Origin: Planctomycetes bacterium MalM25
GTDB lineage: Bacteria > Planctomycetota > Planctomycetia > Pirellulales > Lacipirellulaceae
Assembly: GCA_007745835.1 (NCBI GenBank)
Contig: CP036424.1
Span: forward strand, 3,707,968-3,771,967
DNA: 64,000 bases
Direction: 5' to 3'
Under the pieces are notes generated by a model. That model saw only the letters and a list, made by a program, of their open reading frames with translations, searched no databases and was not told where the DNA came from. Numbering within the stretch: the first letter of the stretch is position 1; the number at the start of each line of letters is the position of its first letter. Of this stretch, positions 55,140 to 63,887 are shown in pieces. The position numbers and the translations under genes are program-made.

Positions 55140-58100
55140 TTACGCCCGCTGCGCCGCCGCCTCTTTCACTCGCTCCAACCACTCATCACTCGGCGCGCCG
55201 TAAGGCCGGAACTTCTCGGCCTGGCCGGTCTCGTCGTTGTAGAGCAGCGCGCGGTGCATCTGCAGGTCGCTCGCCGCCGGGGTGTCGATCAGGTGCGACG
55301 AGTCGCCCGCCGACATCTGCATCGCGATCCGCAGGGCAAATTCACGCAGCATCTGGCGGTCGAGCATCCGCGACGTGCTGTTGTACGAGTCGCACCAGAG
55401 GATGACGTGGATGCCCAGGGCCGGGCCGTTCTTCACGATCTCGGCGAACTGGGCGTCGGGCTTCTTCGGCTCGTCGCCCGACCCGCCGAAGCTGAAGTCG
55501 TCCTCGCGCTTGCGGAGCTCGCGGAAGCGGGCCGCGTTGTGCAGCACCACGTAGATCGGCGGCGGGAGCGGGGCGTTCGGATCGTCGGCGGCCGACTCGC
55601 GGCGGGCCAGCTCCTCGGTCAGCTCGGTCATCGCGCGGCCGAGGCCCGACTGGTCAACCATCTGAGCCTCGCCCGGAAGGGCGTGGACAACGCGCTGCCA
55701 GACGCCCTCGGACTCCTCGCCCGGGCGGGTCCCGTCGAGCAGGTAGGCCTTCGCCGCCGGCTCGGCGGCGAGCAGCGACACGAGGGCCGAGCTGAGCATG
55801 CCGAGCGCCGCGGGCTCGTGCGGCCCGACGCACAGCAGGTTCGCGCCCGGGTGCCGGCCGAAGTCGACCGACGCGGGCGGCTTGATCGCCACGGCGGCGC
55901 CGACCCACGCCGGCGCGGGGCGGCCCGGCTTGGGCGGCGGCGCCTCGCCGGTTAGCAGTTCGTTCAGCGGCAGGTTCTTGAGCGGGTCGGCCGGCGCGTT
56001 GCCCTCGAAGACGATCGTCTCGGGGCGCGGAAGCTCGCGGCGGTGGCGGTACTCGTCGATCTGGTCGAGCTTCTTGGCCCGCTCCTTGTCCGGAAGCCAG
56101 ACGACCTGGAACGGCTCGTTGGCGGAGACCAGCCCGTTCTGCGCGTTGTAGATCGCCTCGCCGGGGCGGCTGAGGAAGCGGGCGGCCGTGTTGCGTTCGT
56201 CGCTGAGGATCAGGTGGGCGTCGGTCTCGCTGCACTCCAGCGCCACGCGGATGGCGATCTGGCCGAGCGTGCTGCGGGCGATCGAGTAGGCGCCGGCGAG
56301 GGTCTGCGTGCCGAGCACCACGTGCATGCCGAAGGCCCTGCCCTGCCGGACGAGGCGGTCCATCAGCAGCGACGACTCTTGAGCCAGGCGGTCGTCCTCG
56401 GTGAACAACTCCTGGAACTCGTCGACAACCAGCAGCACACGGGGGACCTTCTCGTCGGGCCGCTTCTCGCGGTAATCGGCCAGGTTCTGCACGCCCACGG
56501 CGCGAAACTTCTCGCCGCGGATGCGCAGCTCGTCGTCGAGCCGCTCCAGCACGCTGAGCCCGAACTCGCGTTCGCTCTCGATCGCGATGACGCGCGCGTG
56601 CGGCAGCCGGTGCGTGGCGTACGACTTGAACTCGACCCCCTTCTTGAAGTCGACCAGGTAGAACTCGACCTCGTCCGGCCCGAAGTGCATCGCCGCGCTG
56701 GTGACCATCGCGTGCAGGAAGGTCGATTTACCCGAACCGGTCTTGCCCGCTACGAGCAGGTGTTGGGACGTTCCCTTGCCAAGGCGGACCTCTTGTAGGT
56801 TCTTCGCGCCGGCGCGGCCGATCGGCACGCGGAGTTCGCTGCCGCACGACTCGGTCCACAGCTCGCCGGGCGGGGGCTCGACGACGCTGAACGGCACCTC
56901 GACCCGCACAGCGGCTTTCGCGGCGAGGCCGGCGTTCTTGATGACCTCGATCGCCCGCTCGTTGGAGGGTTCCTCGGCCAGCTCGAGGGGCAGCTCTTCG
57001 AGCGGCGGGCGGCGCCACGCGAACCGCTCGGCTTCCTTCTCCCAATCGAGCCACGCCGAGTTGTCCTTCAGCTCGTCGAGGCGGAAATCGGTCGGCAGCC
57101 GCGCCGCGTCGTCGACCCCGAGCAGCGTGTACACACCGCAGCGCGGCCCGCCCGTCACGAGGCTCACGAGCCGGCGTCCCGCCAGCTCGCTGAAGTTGCT
57201 CGGGAAGCCGGCGGCGACCAGCACCTGGAACGGCTCGGCGACCTCGCCCGCCTGGGCGTTGTACTCGTGGATGTCTTCGTACTCGCTCCGCAAGTACTTC
57301 TGGATGACCGTCTCCATGTGGTTGGTCAGACGGCCGAGCTGCTCCTCGATGTCGCGGGTCTGGCTCCAGATCCGCCCGTTGATCAGCTGCTCGTCGGCGT
57401 CGGCCAGGTGCATGAACGCCTGGAAGTTGTCGCCGAGGCCGACCGGATCGAGGATCGTGAACCGGACCTTGCCGGGCGGCATCGCCGTGAGGAAGCGGAG
57501 CATCATCACGCGCAGCAGCTCGACGCTCCGTTTGCGTCCTTCGCCCGTGGCGGTGAGCAGCAGGTTCGGGTGCTCGGCGAGAGTCATCAGGGCGGGCGAC
57601 TCGAGGCGCGTCTCGGGCGGGCGGAGCCGCTCGTCGTCGGACAGGCCGTGGGCGACCTCCGCCAGGTCGAGCTGGGTGCTGCCGAAGGCGATCGCGGCCG
57701 GCGGGGCGGCGGGCGGCCGCCAGAGGACGCCCTCGGCCGTGGCGTCGGCGGGGTAATCGGTCGTCGCGAAGTCGGGGAAGAGCCGCTGGCACTCGCTCCG
57801 CATGTCACGCAGTTCGGCGCGGACGTCGTCGTACGAGGTGAGCCACCGCTCGAACATCGTCTGCCACGCCGACTCGGATTCCTCCTCGATCGTCTTCGTG
57901 TCGGAGGCGTGGTCCGCTTCGATGCGGGCGATCCGCTCGTCGCGGCGTTGGGTCATCTCGGAGACGCGCTCCGCGTTCTCACGCTCCAGGTCGCCCATCG
58001 AGGCGGTCTGCTGGTCGCGCAGCTCGGCCAGCTTCGCCGGGAAGACGCGGCTGATCTCGGCGAGCTCCGCGTCGCGGGCTTCGGCCGCTTCGCGGATGGT

Positions 58101-59084
58101 GCGCTCGGTCTTCTCTTCGAGCGCCTTCACGTCGGCGTCGCGTTGCGCTCGGAGCGCGGCCAGTTCGTTGTTCGCCCGCGCGACGGCCGCCGCGTTGGCG
58201 TCGTGGATGGCGGACTCGGCCTCACGCAATGCTTTTTCGGCCGCGGCGAAACCCTCGCGGGTCATGCGGCGGGCCTTCGAGCGCGGGGCGAAGTAGGCGA
58301 CCAGCGCCGTCACGACCGCCGAGCCCACGCCGATCGCGTACGTCCGCCAATCGGACCAGCCGATCGTGTAGCCCGCGGTCGGCAGGGCCGCGCTGAGCAT
58401 GCCAAGAAACGTGCCGGCCGGGATCGCGCTGCCGAGCAGACGCGGCAGCGTCTGGTCGTAGAGCGTTTGCGTCGAAGTCTTCGCGGCGCCGGCCGCTTCG
58501 CGGGCGTTCTCGGCCGCGGCTTGGCAGGCGGCGTCGTCCGCCGCGGGGTCTTCGCTCGGCTCCGGGATCGGCGCCAGCGCGTAGTCGGCGTCGGCCAGGC
58601 CACGATCGCGGGCGATGGTGACCGCCTCGACGGCGATCGCCTCGAGCTCGGCTCGCAACGCCTTGAGCCGCTTGCGGTACCCTTTGAGCTTCTCGGGCGG
58701 CTTCTTGCTCGCCGCGTCGAAGAGGGTGAGGATCTCCCACCCCTGCTCCTTCTTCTCCTGCTCGGCCTGCTTGGTGATCTTGGCCGCGCGGCTCTCCGCC
58801 TTAGTGCGGCGTTCTTTGTACTCGGCCTGGGTCCGGTCGCGCGTCGCCTCGTACGAAGCGACCAGCATCGAACGCCGACCCTCCGCCTCGCCATCGACCG
58901 ACTCCCGCTCGACGCGGTGCGCTTCCTCGACGTCGCGGCGGCGTTTGTCGCGGCGGGCCAGGGACTCTCGGCTCGCCACGGAACGCGTCTTCGCGATGCG
59001 GGCCTCCTCCGCGTGCCGCTCCGCCGCCGCGTCGCGGAGCGCCTGGAAGAGCTCCATCTGTCGGCGGGTCGAGAGTTGCGACAA
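55140..59084 (-). CDS. FtsK/SpoIIIE ATPase of a T7SS-like cluster (EccC/EssC-like)
   Basis: 1314 aa from a TTG start (ATG at 59057 is an alternative). In order: a long charged coiled coil (about 1-175), two hydrophobic membrane segments (about 213-265, GTFLGMLSAALPTAGYTIGW and YAIGVGSAVVTALVAYFAP), a second coiled coil (about 275-420), then three FtsK/SpoIIIE-like ATPase modules. Only the middle one has a canonical Walker A (GKTGSGKST, residues 780-788) and Walker B (RVLLVVDEFQELF). The first (LLLTATGEGRKRS) and third (LLCVGPHEPAALG) are degenerate. This resembles EccC/EssC motors of type VII secretion. It follows two WXG-like genes. Confidence 0.9.
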   Translation of the reverse strand: MSQLSTRRQMELFQALRDAAAERHAEEARIAKTRSVASRESLARRDKRRRDVEEAHRVERESVDGEAEGRRSMLVASYEATRDRTQAEYKERRTKAESRAAKITKQAEQEKKEQGWEILTLFDAASKKPPEKLKGYRKRLKALRAELEAIAVEAVTIARDRGLADADYALAPIPEPSEDPAADDAACQAAAENAREAAGAAKTSTQTLYDQTLPRLLGSAIPAGTFLGMLSAALPTAGYTIGWSDWRTYAIGVGSAVVTALVAYFAPRSKARRMTREGFAAAEKALREAESAIHDANAAAVARANNELAALRAQRDADVKALEEKTERTIREAAEARDAELAEISRVFPAKLAELRDQQTASMGDLERENAERVSEMTQRRDERIARIEADHASDTKTIEEESESAWQTMFERWLTSYDDVRAELRDMRSECQRLFPDFATTDYPADATAEGVLWRPPAAPPAAIAFGSTQLDLAEVAHGLSDDERLRPPETRLESPALMTLAEHPNLLLTATGEGRKRSVELLRVMMLRFLTAMPPGKVRFTILDPVGLGDNFQAFMHLADADEQLINGRIWSQTRDIEEQLGRLTNHMETVIQKYLRSEYEDIHEYNAQAGEVAEPFQVLVAAGFPSNFSELAGRRLVSLVTGGPRCGVYTLLGVDDAARLPTDFRLDELKDNSAWLDWEKEAERFAWRRPPLEELPLELAEEPSNERAIEVIKNAGLAAKAAVRVEVPFSVVEPPPGELWTESCGSELRVPIGRAGAKNLQEVRLGKGTSQHLLVAGKTGSGKSTFLHAMVTSAAMHFGPDEVEFYLVDFKKGVEFKSYATHRLPHARVIAIESEREFGLSVLERLDDELRIRGEKFRAVGVQNLADYREKRPDEKVPRVLLVVDEFQELFTEDDRLAQESSLLMDRLVRQGRAFGMHVVLGTQTLAGAYSIARSTLGQIAIRVALECSETDAHLILSDERNTAARFLSRPGEAIYNAQNGLVSANEPFQVVWLPDKERAKKLDQIDEYRHRRELPRPETIVFEGNAPADPLKNLPLNELLTGEAPPPKPGRPAPAWVGAAVAIKPPASVDFGRHPGANLLCVGPHEPAALGMLSSALVSLLAAEPAAKAYLLDGTRPGEESEGVWQRVVHALPGEAQMVDQSGLGRAMTELTEELARRESAADDPNAPLPPPIYVVLHNAARFRELRKREDDFSFGGSGDEPKKPDAQFAEIVKNGPALGIHVILWCDSYNSTSRMLDRQMLREFALRIAMQMSAGDSSHLIDTPAASDLQMHRALLYNDETGQAEKFRPYGAPSDEWLERVKEAAAQRA

Positions 59085-59146
59085 GGGGAAGCCTGCGGTC
59101 AGCGGAGAGGGGGTGGGGACGCTTTAGTCTACCTAGAAAGTGGGGG

Positions 59147-59371
59147 TCAGCCCTCCAGGTCGCGCTGGGCTTGCTGGAGCAACTGGCGCATCCGGCCCAC
59201 GGCGTCGAGCGCCGTCTTCACAACCGGCGCCATCGGCTCCAGGTGCTCCTCGAAGACGGCCCGCGACGCCGAGTCGTTCCACTCCTCGGAGGCCTCTTCC
59301 CACACGCGGTAGACGTCCTTGAGCCCCCGCCGGAGCCGGCCGGCTCCCGTGTCGAGATCGCACGACTTCAT
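59147..59371 (-). CDS. Small WXG100-like protein
   Basis: 74 aa from the ATG at 59371, which overlaps the preceding stop by 4 bp and has GGAGGAG as a strong Shine-Dalgarno sequence. Two helices flank a turn, VWEEASEEWNDSASRAVFEE, where the W-N-D takes the WXG position, followed by HLEPMAPVVKTALDAVGRM. There is no signal peptide. The length and layout fit the ESAT-6-like fold, but it is shorter than the usual about 100 aa. It is translationally coupled to the helical gene before it. Confidence 0.72.
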   Translation of the reverse strand: MKSCDLDTGAGRLRRGLKDVYRVWEEASEEWNDSASRAVFEEHLEPMAPVVKTALDAVGRMRQLLQQAQRDLEG

Positions 59372-59913
59372 GCCGACTCCTCCTCCGACTTGGGTTCTTC
59401 GGCTTCGACCGGCTCCGCCTTGGGCAACGGGGCCGCGGGCGTGCCCGAGAGGTATCGCTCCAGCGCTTCGGTCTGGCGTTCGATCAGCGCGATGGTGCGC
59501 GGCGTGTCGATCTCCACGAGCGACTTGAGCTGCGACATGCGCCCCTCGTACTCGTGCATCTCGTGCCGGAGGACGCGCACCCACTCACGGACGCGGCGCT
59601 GCTTCTCCTCGCAGTGGGCGAGGTACGCCTGAGCCTTCTTCAGCTCGGCCTTCTCTTCGGCGCACGAGGGGGTCTCGTCGTTCAGCGGGTACATCAGGCA
59701 GCGGGAGAGGTTCGCCTTCGCCTCGCCGACGGCGTCGAACGCCTTGCTGACGCGCATCTTCCAGTAGGCGGGCCGATCGTGCTCGATCCAGTCGAGCACC
59801 CGGCGGATCTCGCCCGCCAACTCACCCATACCGTCGGTCGAGCGCTGCTTGAAGCGGATCAGCTCGTCGCGAACAAGCTCCAACGCCTCGAACGATTCGA
59901 CCTTGGCGGGCAT
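59368..59913 (-). CDS. Helical protein of the T7SS-like cluster
   Basis: 181 aa, almost entirely helical and charged, with no membrane or signal segment: ELAGEIRRVLDWIEHDRPAY near residue 30, MRVSKAFDAVGEAKANLSRC, a long coiled coil (about 80-150, AELKKAQAYLAHCEEKQRRV and WVRVLRHEMHEYEGRMSQL), and an acidic Pro/Glu-rich tail (PKAEPVEAEEPKSEEESA). I do not recognise a family. The size and place between two WXG-like genes suggest a chaperone, a scaffold or a longer secreted WXG/LXG-type relative. Confidence 0.6.
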   Translation of the reverse strand: MPAKVESFEALELVRDELIRFKQRSTDGMGELAGEIRRVLDWIEHDRPAYWKMRVSKAFDAVGEAKANLSRCLMYPLNDETPSCAEEKAELKKAQAYLAHCEEKQRRVREWVRVLRHEMHEYEGRMSQLKSLVEIDTPRTIALIERQTEALERYLSGTPAAPLPKAEPVEAEEPKSEEESA

Positions 59914-59979
59914 GAACCAAAGGGGGAATGGGGAAGGCGGAAGGGGGAGTGACGCGGGAGTGACTCGAACGTCAGGGGC

Positions 59980-60252
59980 CTACCGTTGCTGGAGATACTC
60001 CTCGATCCGCTCCGCCTTGCGGATCAAGAACGGGGCGTGCTCGTTCGTCGTTTCGATGTAGCGCTGAATCGCTTTCATCTGCTGCTCGAAGTCCTCGGTG
60101 AACTTCTTGTGCTCCTGGTCGCGCCAGCTCGTGCCCAGCGCGTGCAGCTGTGCGGCCAGGGAGGTCATGCGCTCCTCGAGCTCGCCGTTGAAGCGACGCA
60201 AGTTGTTCGCGAACCGACGGAGTTCGATGGGATCGACGATCGCTTGCGACAT
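59980..60252 (-). CDS. WXG100-family (ESAT-6-like) protein
   Basis: 90 aa, two helices with a central turn: DPIELRRFANNLRRFNGELE, then MTSLAAQLHALGTSWRDQEH where W-R-D fills the WXG position, then KKFTEDFEQQMKAIQRYIET. This matches the WXG100 fold in size and pattern, with Asp replacing the usual Gly. No signal peptide, as expected for type VII substrates. It is the first gene of the minus-strand cluster leading to the FtsK/SpoIIIE ATPase. It is either the secreted substrate or a structural partner. Confidence 0.8.
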   Translation of the reverse strand: MSQAIVDPIELRRFANNLRRFNGELEERMTSLAAQLHALGTSWRDQEHKKFTEDFEQQMKAIQRYIETTNEHAPFLIRKAERIEEYLQQR

Positions 60253-60295
60253 CGGGTAGCCCTAGCACAGGTTAAACAACGGGAGTCCGCTCCGT

Positions 60296-60351
60296 GCGCT
60301 GACGCTTACGGCTCGCCGTTAAGCCTGACAGCGAGCCGTAAGCGTCAGCGC
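60296..60351. repeat. Perfect 21-bp inverted repeat (REP-like or terminator)
   Basis: 60296-60316 and 60331-60351 are exact reverse complements around a 14-base loop. The arm core reads CTGACGCTTACGGCTCGC. It lies between the FAAL fusion gene and the WXG100-like gene, both on the minus strand, so it could end the fusion transcript; there is no T-run. The sequence looks like intergenic palindromes repeated in planctomycete genomes (recalled, not searched). Confidence 0.75.
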
Positions 60352-60371
60352 CCGGAGAGCTGCATTATAGG

Positions 60372-63300
60372 TCAAACCGCCGCCGGAGGCCCGTCGTTCA
60401 GGCGCGACGCGGAGGAGGCGCCGATCATCGTTTCGCCCTTGCCCGCCTGCGGTATTGCCGCGGGGTCTATTTTCGCGAGCTTCAGAGCGACTTCCTCGCG
60501 GGCGTCCACGAGGGCGGCGATCGCCGTGCGGATCTGCTCTTCGCTGTGGGCGGAGGTGACGAAGAACCGCAACCGGGCCGCGGCCTCCTCCACCGCCGGG
60601 TGGAGGATCGGCTGGACGTTCACGCCCCGCTCGAACATGGCCATCGACAGCGCGAGCGCCATCCGTGAGTCGCCCGTGATGATCGGCACGACGGGCGAAC
60701 CCTGCGAGGGGCCCGTGTCGAAGCCCGCCTCCTTCGCCAGCTTCAGGAATAGCGCGGAGTTCTCGTGCAGCTTCGCCACACGCTCGGGCTCCGCGTCGAG
60801 CACCCGCAGCGCGGCCAGGCCAGCCGCCGTGTTCGCGGGTGACACGCCGCCCGAGAAGACGAACGTCGGAGCGGTGTACTTCAGGTACTCGATGATCTCG
60901 CGGCTCGCGGCGATGTAGCCGCCGCAACTGCCCAAGCCCTTGCTGATGGTGCCCATCCAGAGGTCGACACGGCGGGGCTCGACGTCCCAGTACTCGCTCA
61001 TGCCGCGGCCGGTCGGCCCCATGGTGCCGATCGAGTGCGCCTCGTCGATCATGAGCCACGCCTTGTGGCGTTCCTTCATGTCGACGAAGGGGCGGATGTC
61101 GGCGAAGTCGCCGTCCATGCTGTAGACGCCCTCGATGACGATTAGCACCTTGCGGTACTCGCCGCGGTACTGCTCGAGGAGTTTCTCGCAGGCGGCCGCG
61201 TCGTTGTGCGGGAAGGCCCGCCGCAACGCGCCGGAGAGCTTGCAGCCCTGGATGATGCTGTTGTGCGCGAGCGCGTCGTGCAGCACGAGGTCGCCGGGGC
61301 CGAGCAGGTGGCCGATCACCGACTCGTTGGTGCAGTGGCCGCTCGCCATGACGATCGCGTCGTCGACGCCGATGAAGTCGGCGATCCCTTTCTCCAACTC
61401 GCGGTGCACCGTCTTCTCACCGGAGACCACGCGGCTGGCGGAGGTGCTCGTGCCGAACTGCTCGATCGCTTGCTGGGCCGCGTCGGAGACCGACGGTTCG
61501 CCGGACATGCCGAGGTAGTTGTAGCTGCAGAAGTTCACGTACTCCTTCCCGCCGATGCGAGCCGTGTCGCTCGTCACCCCTTCGTGCTGCGTGAAGTACG
61601 GGTTCTTCAGGCCCGCCAGCTCCGCGAGCTGCTTGGTCTGCTGCAGCCGCTGGTACTCGGGCGACTCGGAGAAGACGTAGTCCGACTCAGGCGTCTCGCG
61701 GCGTTCGGCTGCGCCGGTCGCTGGTCCGTTTGCCGCTGGGCCCCGTGCCGGGGGCGGACGGCGGGTCGAGCCGCCATTGGACTCCCCCAGCAGACACCGA
61801 TTGACCTGCTCGACAACGTCGCGGCTGGTCTCCATGGTGAGGATCGCTTCTTCCGTGAAACGCCCGCCGAAGTCTTGCTCCAGCAGCGAGACGATCTCCA
61901 TCCGCTCGAGCGAGTCGAGCCCCATCCCGGCGATGTCCGTGTCGAGCGTCAGGTTCGTGGCCCGTTCCTGGGCGACCGAGCGGACGACCGCCAACACGCG
62001 TTCGGAGGTGTCGTTCGGGTCGGCCGCTGCGGAAGGCGCTGACGCCGCGACGGGTTTCTTCTCCACGGCGGGTCGATCGACCGCCTCGCGGCGTCGGCGT
62101 GCGCGGAGCACCTCGACCGAGCCGTCGCGTGGGCAGACGGCGACCACTTCCAACTCGCCCGCCTCGTAGGCGGCGCGGGCCGCGTGGCGTTGGATCTTGC
62201 CGCTGGAGGTCTTGGGGATCGAGTTCGGCTTGATCAGCACAACCTCGCGCGGGCTCACCTCGTGCAGCTTGCCGAGTTGAGAGCGGATCGCTCCGCAGAC
62301 CTCCTTCAGGTCCGCTTGGCGGTTGCGCGGGGCCTCTTGGACCAGCACCATCTCTTCCGCGCCATCCGCCCCAACGGCGAACGCCGCGCCGGCGCCGACC
62401 GGCAAGTCCTCGTGAGCTTCCTCGGCGGTGGTCTCCAGGTCCTGCGGGTAGTGATTCACGCCGCGCAGGATGATCAGGTCCTTCAGACGGCCGTTGACGA
62501 AGAGCTCGGGCTGGCCGTCCGCGGCGGTGTGCAGGCAACCGAGGTCGCCCGTCCGCATGAAGGGGCCCCGGCCGTCGGCCGTCTTGGCGAGGAAGGTCTC
62601 GGCGGTTGCGTCCTCGCGACGCCAGTACCCCTTGGCGACGCTGGGGCCCTGCACCCAGATCTCGCCCACGCGGCCCATCGGCTGCTCAGCAAGGGTCTCG
62701 GGATCGACCACCAGCACGGTCTGGTCCTTCGCGCTGTGCCCCGAGCTGACCAACTGGACCGAGCCTTCAGCGCCCTCGGCGGCGGCTTCGGCGCGGCCCG
62801 CCTGCATCGCCTCGGCGTCGAACGAGCGCATCGGTGGGGCGATGAGCTTGTCGCCGCCGGTCACCATCAGCGTCCCCTCCGCCAGGCCGTAGCAGGGGTA
62901 GAACGCCTCGCGGCGGAAACCGCACTCGGCGAACGCCTCGGCGAAGCGGTCGAGCGTCTCGGCGCGGACCGGCTCGGCGCCGTTGAAGGCGATCTGCCAC
63001 TGGCTCAGGTCGAGCGTCTTCTTCTCCTCGTCGGTGACACGATCGACGCACAGGTCGTAGGCGAAGTTCGGCCCGCCGCTGATCGAAGCGCCCGTGTCCG
63101 ACAACGCCCGCAACCAGCGGAGCGGCTTCTGCAGGAAGTGCGTGGGCGTCATCACGTTGGTGGGACGGCCGAAGTAGATCGGCTGCAGGATGCCGCCGAT
63201 CAGGCCCATGTCGTGGTAGAGCGGGAGCCAAGTCATGCCCAAGCCGTCCGCCGGCGCCTGGTACGCGCGGGAGATCAGCTGCGTGTTGTGCAGCAGGTTG

Positions 63301-63887
63301 CCGTGGCTGACCATCACGCCCTTCGGCGTGCCGGTGCTGCCGGAGGTGTACTGCAGGAAAGCGAGCGTGTCGGGCGTGATCTGCGGGTCGGCCCAGGCCG
63401 CCGCGTCCGACTCGCCGAGCTCGCGGGTGCACTTCCATTCGAGCGCGGCCAGGTCGGGCGTCTCGTCGAGGATCGGCTCGATGCGTCCGAGCACGTCGTC
63501 GGTGGTCAGGCAGATCTTCGGCTCGGCGTCGCCGACGATCGAGCGGATGCGTTCCAGGTTCCGGTTCCGCCGCGGCGGATAGGCGGGCACGGCCACGACA
63601 CCGGCGTACAGGCACCCGAAGAACGCCGCGATGAACTGCTGCCCCGACGGGTACAGCAAGAGAGCCCGCTCGCCCGCCAAGCCGCGGCTCTGCAAGTAGC
63701 CGGCGATCGCGCGAGCGCGGGCGTCGAGTTGGCCGTAGTTCAGGTGCTCGCGCTGCTGCTCGCCATCGATCAAGAAGGTGAAGGCGCGCTGGTGCCCCAA
63801 CGTGCGTGCGCGCTGGCGGAGAAGTCCCACCAGATCGACGATGTCGGGGGTCAGGCCGTAAGTCTCGAAGGAATCAGAGGCTGCCAC
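60372..63887 (-). CDS. Fatty acyl-AMP ligase / ACP / alpha-oxoamine synthase fusion
   Basis: 1171 aa, three enzymes in one chain. Residues about 1-590 are an adenylating enzyme with YTSGSTGTPKGVMVSHGNLL, the pattern of fatty acyl-AMP ligases. Residues about 635-715 are an acyl carrier domain with its phosphopantetheine Ser in GMGLDSLERMEI. Residues about 760-1150 are a PLP-dependent alpha-oxoamine synthase (YNYLGMSGEPSV, IDEAHSIGTMGPTGRGMSEY, Lys near 981 in WMGTISKGLGSCGGY). The expected path is fatty acid to acyl-AMP to acyl-ACP, then decarboxylative condensation with an amino acid to a 3-ketoamine lipid, as in sphingolipid-type synthesis. The chain order and single-protein format are notable. 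No partner genes are adjacent. Confidence 0.92.
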   Translation of the reverse strand: MAASDSFETYGLTPDIVDLVGLLRQRARTLGHQRAFTFLIDGEQQREHLNYGQLDARARAIAGYLQSRGLAGERALLLYPSGQQFIAAFFGCLYAGVVAVPAYPPRRNRNLERIRSIVGDAEPKICLTTDDVLGRIEPILDETPDLAALEWKCTRELGESDAAAWADPQITPDTLAFLQYTSGSTGTPKGVMVSHGNLLHNTQLISRAYQAPADGLGMTWLPLYHDMGLIGGILQPIYFGRPTNVMTPTHFLQKPLRWLRALSDTGASISGGPNFAYDLCVDRVTDEEKKTLDLSQWQIAFNGAEPVRAETLDRFAEAFAECGFRREAFYPCYGLAEGTLMVTGGDKLIAPPMRSFDAEAMQAGRAEAAAEGAEGSVQLVSSGHSAKDQTVLVVDPETLAEQPMGRVGEIWVQGPSVAKGYWRREDATAETFLAKTADGRGPFMRTGDLGCLHTAADGQPELFVNGRLKDLIILRGVNHYPQDLETTAEEAHEDLPVGAGAAFAVGADGAEEMVLVQEAPRNRQADLKEVCGAIRSQLGKLHEVSPREVVLIKPNSIPKTSSGKIQRHAARAAYEAGELEVVAVCPRDGSVEVLRARRRREAVDRPAVEKKPVAASAPSAAADPNDTSERVLAVVRSVAQERATNLTLDTDIAGMGLDSLERMEIVSLLEQDFGGRFTEEAILTMETSRDVVEQVNRCLLGESNGGSTRRPPPARGPAANGPATGAAERRETPESDYVFSESPEYQRLQQTKQLAELAGLKNPYFTQHEGVTSDTARIGGKEYVNFCSYNYLGMSGEPSVSDAAQQAIEQFGTSTSASRVVSGEKTVHRELEKGIADFIGVDDAIVMASGHCTNESVIGHLLGPGDLVLHDALAHNSIIQGCKLSGALRRAFPHNDAAACEKLLEQYRGEYRKVLIVIEGVYSMDGDFADIRPFVDMKERHKAWLMIDEAHSIGTMGPTGRGMSEYWDVEPRRVDLWMGTISKGLGSCGGYIAASREIIEYLKYTAPTFVFSGGVSPANTAAGLAALRVLDAEPERVAKLHENSALFLKLAKEAGFDTGPSQGSPVVPIITGDSRMALALSMAMFERGVNVQPILHPAVEEAAARLRFFVTSAHSEEQIRTAIAALVDAREEVALKLAKIDPAAIPQAGKGETMIGASSASRLNDGPPAAV

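Noticed and set aside
57267-59312. 681-codon plus-strand open frame
   Set aside because: Antisense shadow of the FtsK/SpoIIIE gene caused by high GC; Arg/Leu/Gly-rich, no motif, no start signal.
60372-63887. Start of a polyketide or nonribosomal peptide cluster
   Set aside because: Only a FAAL, a carrier and an oxoamine synthase are present; no ketosynthase, condensation or thioesterase domain is seen in the window.
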